DNA of 34,400 nt from Actinomycetes bacterium (lineage in GTDB: Bacteria > Actinomycetota > Actinomycetes > Nanopelagicales > Nanopelagicaceae). The notes beneath the pieces were generated by a model. That model saw only the letters and a program-made list of their open reading frames with translations, was not told the origin of the DNA and did no database searches. A program made the translations under genes and the position numbers. The stretch lies in the NCBI GenBank assembly GCA_025355665.1, contig JANXZF010000057.1:1-34400 (forward strand), given 5' to 3'. Position 1 is the stretch's first letter. Each line of letters begins with the position of its first letter. Positions 27,318-34,400 of this stretch are shown one piece after another.

Positions 27318-27442
27318 GCTCGATTTAGCCTAAAGGCCCTGCTTGTGGCAGGATAAGCCCCTTACGCGAAGGGCACAAAACTTGGCGTTTTAGGATGTTT
27401 TAAAAATTCGGGACAACTTGGACATAAGAATGAGGACTCACC

Positions 27443-27877
27443 ATGAACGTGCTTGACGCGGTAGACGCTGCTTCTCTTCGCTCGGATATTCCAACCTTCC
27501 GTGCCGGCGATGAGCTCAAGGTTCATGTTCGAGTTATCGAAGGTAGCAAGAGCCGTATCCAGGTTTTCCAAGGAATTGTCATTCGCCGTCAAGGTAATGG
27601 CGCTCGCGAAACATTCACCATCCGTAAAGTTTCATACGGCGTAGGAGTCGAACGTACCTTCCCAGTGCACACCCCCGTTATCGAAAAGATCGAACTAGTT
27701 CGTCGCGGTGATGTTCGTCGTGCCAAGTTGTATTACTTGCGCGACCTTCGCGGCAAGGCTGCAAAGATTCGTGAAAAGCGAAGCGACATTGAAGAAAGTA
27801 CTAACAAGCGTTCGGCGGTAGCGGCAGCAGGTGTCGAAGCCCCGGAACTGAGCGAAGCCCCCGTCGAGCAGGCATAA
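27443..27877 (+). CDS. rplS: 50S ribosomal protein L19
   Basis: [97 protein letters not shown]. Confidence 0.98.
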   Translation: MNVLDAVDAASLRSDIPTFRAGDELKVHVRVIEGSKSRIQVFQGIVIRRQGNGARETFTIRKVSYGVGVERTFPVHTPVIEKIELVRRGDVRRAKLYYLRDLRGKAAKIREKRSDIEESTNKRSAVAAAGVEAPELSEAPVEQA

Positions 27878-27886
27878 AGCACCTGT

Positions 27887-28540
27887 ATGTCGCGCAAGGG
27901 TTCAGTCCTTCGCGAGTTTCCAATACTCGTTGTCGTAGCGCTTCTCGTCTCTTTGATAATTAAGACTTTCTTCGTACAGTTTTTTTATATTCCGTCGGGC
28001 TCGATGGAAACAACACTCGAAGTTAAAGACCGGGTGGCTGTCAACAAAGTCCCATTTCTCTCGCACACGATTCATCGTGGCGACATCATCGTCTTCCACG
28101 ATCCCGATCATTGGTTGGCCGATCCGGTTCCAAGTACCGAGCCGTACATAATTGCCAAACTCAAAGAGGGCTTAATTGCCGTTGGTGTCCTTCCTAACCC
28201 CGCGAAGCAACATTTAGTCAAGCGAGTAATTGGTGTTGCAGGTGATCACGTGGTGTGTTGCGATAATAACAAACGCATTACGGTTAATGGGATACCCCTG
28301 AAAGAACCGTACATATACAAGGGCGACAATCCCAGTGACATGAACTTCGATGTAGTCGTTCCAGCCGGAAAGCTTTGGGTAATGGGAGATCATCGAGGAG
28401 CCAGTGCCGATTCTCGTTACCATCTAGATGACATCAACAAGGGTTTTGTGCCAGTAAGCAAGGTGGTGGGTCGTGTCGTTGCGGTCATTTGGCCGGCAAG
28501 TCACGCCAAGATCGTGCATCCAATCAACGCCCTGAAGTAG
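27887..28540 (+). CDS. lepB: Signal peptidase I
   Basis: FFVQFFYIPSGSMETTLEVKDRVAVNK, VKRVIGVAGDHV, VPAGKLWVMGDHRGASADSRYH. Confidence 0.97.
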   Translation: MSRKGSVLREFPILVVVALLVSLIIKTFFVQFFYIPSGSMETTLEVKDRVAVNKVPFLSHTIHRGDIIVFHDPDHWLADPVPSTEPYIIAKLKEGLIAVGVLPNPAKQHLVKRVIGVAGDHVVCCDNNKRITVNGIPLKEPYIYKGDNPSDMNFDVVVPAGKLWVMGDHRGASADSRYHLDDINKGFVPVSKVVGRVVAVIWPASHAKIVHPINALK

Positions 28541-28556
28541 ATTTCTCGGAATATTC

Positions 28557-29171
28557 GTGAAAGTCATCGAGCGACTTCTGCTTGATGCGGGAATATCACC
28601 TCTTGCAGGTGTCGACGAGGCTGGACGAGGCGCTTGTGCAGGGCCTCTGCTCGTCGCCGCCGTAATCTTGCGAGATCCGTTTGCTCCCGAACTCGCGAAG
28701 GTGCGTGATTCCAAGGAAATTTCCGAAGCGGCTCGAGAGCAACTCTTCGACGTTATTGTCGAAGCCTCGGAGTCCATTTCGATCATTGGAATTCCATCAT
28801 CGCTAGTGGATGAGCGCGGGGTACATGCAGCAAACATCGACGGCATGCGACGGGCAGTTCATGGACTAACCGTTTTGCCGAAATATGTATTAACGGATGG
28901 TTACGTCATTCCCGGGCTCGGATTTCCGACACTAGGTGTTTGGAAGGGCGATCAGGTGGTGCACACGATCAGTGCGGCTTCGATCATTGCCAAGGTGACG
29001 CGTGACCGGATAATGCGCGAGATGGATGTGGAATATCCGGGTTATGGATTCGCACAACATAAGGGCTACGTCACTGCCTCACATAAGAAAGCGCTTGAGG
29101 AATTGGGGCCGTGTTCGATTCACCGCTATTCATTTGCCAACGTAGCCGGATTAACTAACAGCCCCGCATAA
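28557..29171 (+). CDS. rnhB: Ribonuclease HII
   Basis: LAGVDEAGRGACAGPLLVAAVIL, RDSKEISEAAREQL, AASIIAKVTRDRIM. Confidence 0.97.
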   Translation: MKVIERLLLDAGISPLAGVDEAGRGACAGPLLVAAVILRDPFAPELAKVRDSKEISEAAREQLFDVIVEASESISIIGIPSSLVDERGVHAANIDGMRRAVHGLTVLPKYVLTDGYVIPGLGFPTLGVWKGDQVVHTISAASIIAKVTRDRIMREMDVEYPGYGFAQHKGYVTASHKKALEELGPCSIHRYSFANVAGLTNSPA

Positions 29172-29231
29172 CCCACACGTCGTCACACTCGGACCCTTCT
29201 TAACGGTACTAAGAGTTAGCCTGCAAGAACT

Positions 29232-29612
29232 ATGGCACATGAAACTAACAACAAATCTGGAAACAGAACCATCGGGGCATTTGGAGAAGATGCAGTTGTC
29301 GAGTTTCTCCGAGAACGAGGGTTGATTGTTCTCGAACGCAATTGGCGTATACGAGAAGGCGAAATCGACATTGTCGCCAAACTTGCAGATGGCACCCTCG
29401 TGTTTGTCGAAGTCAAGACTCGAACTTCTGTCGCTTTCGGGCACCCTCTTGAAGCAATTAACTCGGATAAAGCCAGACGACTTCAGCGCCTTGCACTTGC
29501 GTGGCTAGCTACACATCAATCGTTGGGATGTGATTATCGAATCGATTGCGCCGCCGTCTTGATATCGACTGGCGGTAAGTACAGCGTCGAGTACCGAGAG
29601 AACGTTCTGTGA
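29232..29612 (+). CDS. UPF0102 family (YraN-like) endonuclease-fold protein
   Basis: GAFGEDAVVEFLRERGLIVLERNWRIREGEIDIVAKLADGTLVFVEVKTRTS. Confidence 0.93.
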   Translation: MAHETNNKSGNRTIGAFGEDAVVEFLRERGLIVLERNWRIREGEIDIVAKLADGTLVFVEVKTRTSVAFGHPLEAINSDKARRLQRLALAWLATHQSLGCDYRIDCAAVLISTGGKYSVEYRENVL

Positions 29613-29625
29613 GCCGAGACATTCG

Positions 29626-31146
29626 ATGACGCTGGGGCAAAGCCTGAGTGTGTCTCTAGTTGGATTAGAGGGGCAACTTGTAACGGTTGAAGTTGATATC
29701 GCAAATGGACTTCCCGGTTACACACTCCTCGGGCTGCCAGATGCGGCGCTTACTGAATCACGGGATCGAGTGCGTTCGGCCCTGGTCAATAGTTCAGAGA
29801 CTTGGCCAAATAGAAAGGTGACGGTGTCCCTTTCTCCGGCATGGTTACCAAAGAGCGGTTCGAGTTTTGATCTTCCAATAGCGGTTGCGTTGCTTGCCGC
29901 CCAACAACTCATTCCAGAGGAACAATCCAGAAGAGTCTTGTACCTAGGGGAGTTGGCACTTGACGGTCACATTCGAGGCGTCCGCGGAGTACTTCCCTCC
30001 TTAATTGTCGCCCACAAAGCCGGCATCACGTCAGCCGTCGTACCCTGGGCTAATCGAGTTGAAGCCCAGCTTATGCGCGAGCTGACCATCATTCCCATGC
30101 CGCATTTGCGGCAATTACTTCGATGGCTCCGAACTGGAGAGCGAGAGGAATCTGTTGAGCTTGAGTTAGTTTCGCCAATTCAAGAGTCCATTTACGATTT
30201 TGCTGACGTCGCAGGACAGGCGCCGGCTCGATTGGCAGCCGAGGTTGCCGCAGTTGGTGGCCACCATCTTCTACTTACTGGACCGCCCGGCGCGGGCAAA
30301 ACGATGATCGCCCAGCGACTACCGGGGATACTGCCTGAGCTAACTCGTGAAGAATCACTCGAAGTCACTGCTATTCATTCCATTGCGGGAGGACTAAGCA
30401 CTCGCTCACCTTTGGCCAACGATGCTCCCTTTGTAGCTCCGCACCACAGTGCAACCCGCGTTGCCATGGTTGGGGGAGGCTCGAACGCTATTAGACCGGG
30501 TGCCTGTTCTTTAGCGCATCGAGGCGTTCTTTTCGTAGACGAGGCCCCTGAATGCGATTCGGGAGTGCTCGATTCGCTACGTCAGCCACTCGAATCTGGC
30601 TCGATAACGATCGCGCGAGCGGTGGGGACCGTTTCTTACCCAGCGCATTTTCTGCTCGTGCTGGCTGCGAATCCATGCCCATGCGGAAAATTCTCCGGAC
30701 GTGGCCGAAACTGTATCTGCACTTCACAACAAGTTCGCCGATACCTCGGAAAGTTATCCGGTCCTCTAATGGATCGGATCGATCTTCGGGTACAAGTTGA
30801 CCCACTAAGCAGAGTCGAATTGAGCGGTCCAGAGTTGGGAGAAAGCAGTTCCGATATTCGGGAAAGGGTGGTCAACGCACGAGCGAGGGCGTTCAAGCGC
30901 TTTGCATCCGAAACTTGGTCAACCAATTCTGAAATTTCGAGCCGTGCGCTTCGTATCACTTATCAGCCTGAACGTTGTGCGATGAATTTTTTGCACGCAG
31001 AACTTGATCGTGAGCGGATTACTGCCCGCGGTCTTCACAAGATCATGCGTACGGCCTGGAGTATCGCCGATTTAAGTGGACACGTTCGCCCGACATTGGC
31101 AGATACCCAACTGGCCTACACGCTTCGGGAAGGTGCCGAATCGTGA
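29626..31146 (+). CDS. ComM/YifB family Mg-chelatase-like AAA ATPase
   Basis: VEVDIANGLPGYTLLGLPDAALTESRDRVRSAL, LLTGPPGAGKTMIAQRLPGILP, HHSATRVAMVGGGSNAIRPGACSLAHRGVLFVDEAPE, AANPCPCG. Confidence 0.97.
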   Translation: MTLGQSLSVSLVGLEGQLVTVEVDIANGLPGYTLLGLPDAALTESRDRVRSALVNSSETWPNRKVTVSLSPAWLPKSGSSFDLPIAVALLAAQQLIPEEQSRRVLYLGELALDGHIRGVRGVLPSLIVAHKAGITSAVVPWANRVEAQLMRELTIIPMPHLRQLLRWLRTGEREESVELELVSPIQESIYDFADVAGQAPARLAAEVAAVGGHHLLLTGPPGAGKTMIAQRLPGILPELTREESLEVTAIHSIAGGLSTRSPLANDAPFVAPHHSATRVAMVGGGSNAIRPGACSLAHRGVLFVDEAPECDSGVLDSLRQPLESGSITIARAVGTVSYPAHFLLVLAANPCPCGKFSGRGRNCICTSQQVRRYLGKLSGPLMDRIDLRVQVDPLSRVELSGPELGESSSDIRERVVNARARAFKRFASETWSTNSEISSRALRITYQPERCAMNFLHAELDRERITARGLHKIMRTAWSIADLSGHVRPTLADTQLAYTLREGAES

Positions 31147-32003
31147 ACTCCCTCGAGGCTCGAGCAATACTTTTCTCGTCAATTGAAGGCGGATCGAATT
31201 TTTGGGCTCACGAGATCGACGCGCTAGGCCCCGTCGAAGTTGTCGCGAAGATACGCGGCCGTGGTTATGACACCGTCAAGTATGAAAAATTGATATCAAG
31301 GATCGAGGGCGCGCAATCTAGTTCAGTTATCGCGGCGATCGCAACCAGTGGATCCGAATTCATAACTCCCGAAGATCCTGTCTGGCCCATCCAACTCAAC
31401 GACCTATCCGCGCTGCCGATCGGGTTGGTCGTCCGCGGCTCGGTTGAAGCTTTGCACATTCCATCATTGGCAATCGTAGGCACTCGAAATCCTACGAACT
31501 ACGGAGTGCGCGTGGCTGGAGATTTTGCTGCCGGTTTTGCCGATCGTGAATGGGCAATCGTTAGCGGAGGCGCGTACGGAATTGATGCCGCCGCACACCG
31601 TGGCGCACTTGTGGCAGAGGGGGTAACCATTGCGGTACTGGCCGCAGGAATAGATGTGAATTATCCTGCGGGTCATGCGCGGCTTTTTGCAGAAATTGCA
31701 GAAACCGGCGCCCTCGTCAGCGAAGTGATGCCAGGTGTTAGGGCCATTCCCTCACGATTCCTCACGCGGAATCGACTGATCGCAGCGCTCTCGAAATCCA
31801 CGCTGGTGGTTGAAGCGGCTTTCCGAAGTGGATCACTTCGAACTGCAAGAGATGCGGCCGAATTAATGAGGCCCGTAATGGCGATACCTGGTCCGATCAC
31901 TTCGCCGACAAGTGAGGGTTGTCATCGATTAATTGGGGAGCGAGCTGCCGAAGTCGTGACGTCAGTTGCCGATGCAGTGGAGTTTGTCAGCACATATAAG
32001 TGA
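31143..32003 (+). CDS. dprA: DNA-processing protein DprA
   Basis: LAIVGTRNPTNYGVRVAGDFAAGFADREWAIVSGGAYGIDAAAHRGAL..., VLAAGIDVNYPAGHARLFAEIAETGALVSEVMPG. Confidence 0.96.
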   Translation: MNSLEARAILFSSIEGGSNFWAHEIDALGPVEVVAKIRGRGYDTVKYEKLISRIEGAQSSSVIAAIATSGSEFITPEDPVWPIQLNDLSALPIGLVVRGSVEALHIPSLAIVGTRNPTNYGVRVAGDFAAGFADREWAIVSGGAYGIDAAAHRGALVAEGVTIAVLAAGIDVNYPAGHARLFAEIAETGALVSEVMPGVRAIPSRFLTRNRLIAALSKSTLVVEAAFRSGSLRTARDAAELMRPVMAIPGPITSPTSEGCHRLIGERAAEVVTSVADAVEFVSTYK

Positions 32004-32015
32004 GAGACTTGTGCC

Positions 32016-32933
32016 ATGAGTGATTTTCGTTCTGGCTTCGTGGCCATTGTTGGCCGCCCGAATACAGGCAAGTCGACCCTCGTTAACGCACTCGTCGGCA
32101 GCAAGGTCGTTATTACTTCTCCCCACCCGAACACCACTCGTCACGCCGTCAGAGGAATCGTTAATCGCCCTGACTTTCAGGCGATCTTGGTGGATACACC
32201 TGGAATTCATAAACCAAAGACACTTCTTGGTCATCGGCTAAACGCCGTTGTTGGTCAGAATCTCGACTCGGTCGATGCCATCATCATGTGTCTACCAGCC
32301 GACGAATCTTCGGGTTCAGGAGATGAATTCATCATTCAGGAAATTGCTAAGCATCCGAAATCCAAGAAGATCGCGGTTATCACCAAGACCGATCTAGTTT
32401 CCAAAAATGCCTTAGCTGCAAAACTGTCTGGGATAGTGGCTCTGGCGAAGGATCTCACTTGGGACGAAATCATTCCCGTCTCAGCAACTATTCATGATCA
32501 GATTGATTTGCTCACTGAGCTCATTGGATCTGCCCTGCCTACTGGCCCTGAGTTCTACCCCCAGGGAATGGCATCGGATCAAGGCCAGGAACAATGGATT
32601 TGCGAATTGATTCGCGAAGCGGCGCTACGTGATGCTCGCCAGGAACTTCCTCATTCGATTACCGTCACCATTGATGAAATGTCTCAACGAGAAGATCAAG
32701 GCGACAAACCGTTCTTTGATATTCACGCGACAATACATGTCGAACGTGACTCGCAAAGGGGAATACTGCTCGGGCATAAAGGTGAGCAATTGAAGGACAT
32801 CGGGACTCGAGCCCGCGCCGATATCGAAAGAATATTGTCTGCAAAAGTTTTTTTGGGCCTTCATATCAAAGTATCAAAGGATTGGCAGAGGGACCCGAAA
32901 CTCTTGGAGCGATTGGGATTTAACGGAGAGTAA
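32016..32933 (+). CDS. era: GTPase Era
   Basis: GFVAIVGRPNTGKSTLVNALVGSKVVITSPHPNTTRHAVRGI, DTPGIHKPK, TKTD, C-terminal KH-like ILLGHKGEQLKDIGTRARADIE. Confidence 0.96.
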   Translation: MSDFRSGFVAIVGRPNTGKSTLVNALVGSKVVITSPHPNTTRHAVRGIVNRPDFQAILVDTPGIHKPKTLLGHRLNAVVGQNLDSVDAIIMCLPADESSGSGDEFIIQEIAKHPKSKKIAVITKTDLVSKNALAAKLSGIVALAKDLTWDEIIPVSATIHDQIDLLTELIGSALPTGPEFYPQGMASDQGQEQWICELIREAALRDARQELPHSITVTIDEMSQREDQGDKPFFDIHATIHVERDSQRGILLGHKGEQLKDIGTRARADIERILSAKVFLGLHIKVSKDWQRDPKLLERLGFNGE

Positions 32934-32946
32934 TTTTGCTTGGTAA

Positions 32947-33522
32947 TTACTGGCAGGTGCTTGATTGACTTGTTACTTTTGTCGCTGATTGAGTTGCACG
33001 CGCAATCAAGATTCGAGATTGACCAGTATTTAGTTGGCTATAAGATGAATCCATAAGCGTCTGAATTTGGGTTGGGGCAGAAGATCTAAAGGATGAATAC
33101 TGCGCACCGTACGAAACCGTCTGATAACTAATCGAGTCAGCAGTTGGTTGAATCCAAACAGGGGACGAAAATCCAGTGCAGGCGATCGTCTTAGGTGCAG
33201 CACTTTCTGCAACTAGCTTGTGCATTGCACTGCAAGTGAACCATGTGTAGAGACCTGGGCTGCCTGCGCGAACGCCTTCACCAAAAACCACCGAATGGCA
33301 ATACAAGTTGCTGCCAGCGGTATTTGAGAAATTAGATTTCCAATTCTTGCTGAGCTCTAATTCTGTTGTAACTGTTTTAACGAATTTTGTAATTTGTGTT
33401 TGCGAGAAATGAACGGTACTTGCGTCGCCAGTTGCAGCGTATGAAGTTTCGGTCAGGAGCACTACGGCGACAAACAAGGCGGCCTTGAGGACTGAACTCC
33501 TCTTAAGACGCTTTGCCATCAT
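32947..33522 (-). CDS. Predicted secreted protein of unknown function
   Basis: Likely start MMAKRLKRSSVLKAALFVAVVLLTETSYAATG (signal peptide); mature region has four Cys. ORF track starts at 33582. Confidence 0.6.
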   Translation of the reverse strand: MMAKRLKRSSVLKAALFVAVVLLTETSYAATGDASTVHFSQTQITKFVKTVTTELELSKNWKSNFSNTAGSNLYCHSVVFGEGVRAGSPGLYTWFTCSAMHKLVAESAAPKTIACTGFSSPVWIQPTADSISYQTVSYGAQYSSFRSSAPTQIQTLMDSSYSQLNTGQSRILIARATQSATKVTSQSSTCQ

Positions 33523-33651
33523 CTGCACCCTTACTCGGTTCTGGCCGTTACGGGTTGAGTGTGGACGTTTGAAGATGTGCAATGAAATGAGTGAAGAGGG
33601 GAAGCACTTCTGGAAACGTACGAAATCATTCGTCCGCGTTCCTTCTCATCC

Positions 33652-33665
33652 TTGAACATGTTCAA
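33652..33665. repeat. Perfect 14-bp palindrome TTGAACATGTTCAA
   Basis: Read directly in the intergenic region upstream of the secreted protein. Confidence 0.6.
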
Positions 33666-33729
33666 CCAGTCCTTTTATTCTCTTGTACAACTTTGGCCCC
33701 GTTGCCAATCGTTGTTACTATTTTTTCGA

Positions 33730-33876
33730 TTAGCAGCAAGAATTAGCGCCTGGGATCGTCAAAAGCGTGAATGACGTTCCGCCGGAGATTGTGCTCTTCC
33801 TTGGTGCGGCGTTTGCCGGAAGCGCGGTCGTAACAACTAATACGACTGCGATTAAGGTCAGTCCGATTTGCTTCAC
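33730..33876 (-). CDS. Small predicted secreted peptide (48 aa), not in the ORF track; possible peptide signal
   Basis: Manual reverse-strand translation from GTG with RBS TTGGAGGA: MKQIGLTLIAVVLVVTTALPANAAPRKSTISGGTSFTLLTIPGANSCC*. Positively charged start, hydrophobic core and ANA/A cleavage-like site, Cys-Cys C-terminus. Confidence 0.6.
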   Translation of the reverse strand: MKQIGLTLIAVVLVVTTALPANAAPRKSTISGGTSFTLLTIPGANSCC

Positions 33877-33891
33877 AGTATCCTCCAAATG

Positions 33892-33910
33892 TCTTTACTA
33901 TTTGTAAAGA
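33892..33910. promoter_or_regulatory. Inverted repeat TCTTTAC-TATTT-GTAAAGA in the divergent peptide/regulator promoter
   Basis: 7-bp perfect arms with a 5-nt spacer, overlapping a plausible + strand promoter (TTTACT - 18 bp - TAAGAT). Confidence 0.55.
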
Positions 33911-33954
33911 TTAGTTGTAAGATATACCAAAGTCGTCAAGAAGGGAAGTGGGTT

Positions 33955-34400
33955 ATGGAGTTTGGAGAGAAGCTCCGAACGCTGAGGGAGAAAGCCGGTC
34001 TAACTCAGTATGAGCTTGCCGAGGGCATAGCTGCCTCCAGTTTCATATCCCTGCTAGAGGGGGGTAAACGCAAGCCTAAGCCTGAGTTGGTCGTCAAATT
34101 AGCGGCAAGGTTGGGCGTGCCCACGGAGGATCTGGTGATCGACCAGAGCGCCCAAGAGCGCGAACTCAATCTCAATACCGCCAAGGTCGCCCTGAGTTCT
34201 GGAGATCTCGAAATCGCGGAGGATTTTGCGAAGCAGGTCTTAATGTTCGGTCCTGAGGGCATCCAAGATATGGCTTCGCTGGCCGCTTCGGTGGTTTTGC
34301 TTCAGATCAATGCGCGTAGGGGTCTTTTCGAGGGTGTTCTGGATCAATTGGAACAGCTCTTGAAAGATAATCCAAAGGCGGCCCCTGAGTTGAGGTCTCG
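33955..34400 (+). CDS. XRE-family HTH regulator with probable TPR-like C-terminal region (partial, runs off right edge)
   Basis: Manual translation: MEFGEKLRTLREKAGLTQYELAEGIAASSFISLLEGGKRKPKPELVVKLAARLGVPTEDLVIDQSAQERELNLNTAKVALSSGDLEIAEDFAKQVLMFGPEGIQDMASLAASVVLLQINARRGLFEGVLDQLEQLLKDNPKAAPELRS.... HTH plus helical-pair pattern typical of TPR proteins. Confidence 0.85.
   Translation, partial: MEFGEKLRTLREKAGLTQYELAEGIAASSFISLLEGGKRKPKPELVVKLAARLGVPTEDLVIDQSAQERELNLNTAKVALSSGDLEIAEDFAKQVLMFGPEGIQDMASLAASVVLLQINARRGLFEGVLDQLEQLLKDNPKAAPELRS

Noticed and set aside
27318-27442. Possible structured RNA leader of rplS
   Set aside because: Short hairpins (CCTGC-TTGTG-GCAGG; GCCCCTT-ACGCG-AAGGGC) are present but I cannot match them to a known leader family from sequence alone.
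33652-33665. TTGAACATGTTCAA as a LexA/SOS box
   Set aside because: Actinobacterial and Bacillus-type SOS boxes have GAAC-N4-GTTC spacing; this site has only 2 nt between half-sites.
33730-33876. Cys-Cys peptide as a lanthipeptide or thiopeptide precursor
   Set aside because: It carries a Sec-type signal-like N-terminus, and no lanthionine synthetase, YcaO or related maturation enzyme is present in the window.

Overview
The window looks like a low-to-mid GC actinobacterial chromosome segment. No tRNA, rRNA, CRISPR array or transposase was found. (1) Positions 1-15742 hold a putative catabolic locus: a hydantoinase/dihydropyrimidinase-like amidohydrolase (runs off the left edge), an IclR regulator, an F420-type luciferase-like (LLM) oxidoreductase, a branched-chain-amino-acid-type ABC transporter with a fused LivM-LivG subunit, two paralogous two-domain VOC proteins, two uncharacterised proteins, a small membrane protein, two cupin-like proteins (one His-rich), an acyl-CoA synthetase and a MaoC dehydratase. 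Several operator-like inverted repeats of IclR type (TTYCG-N5-CGRAA or similar) sit in its promoter regions. (2) Positions 15739-19905 hold F420 metabolism: NADPH:F420 reductase, CofC, CofD, a single-domain CofE and a second LLM oxidoreductase. cofC and cofD diverge from a 15-bp gap that reads as a bidirectional leaderless promoter. (3) Positions 19948-26514 hold a GyrA/ParC-like subunit lacking the usual C-terminal domain, a PfkB kinase plus PsuG, an alkaline-phosphatase-superfamily protein, a SepH/DUF3071 protein and an MFS transporter. (4) Positions 26526-32933 are housekeeping: inositol monophosphatase, rplS, lepB, rnhB, yraN, comM-like, dprA, era. (5) The right end holds the most unusual item: an unannotated 48-codon ORF (33730-33876, minus) encoding a predicted secreted peptide ending in Cys-Cys. 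It is divergent from an XRE-HTH regulator with a probable TPR-like C-terminus, with an inverted repeat between them. This layout resembles RRNPP-type peptide-pheromone modules but is unproven here.
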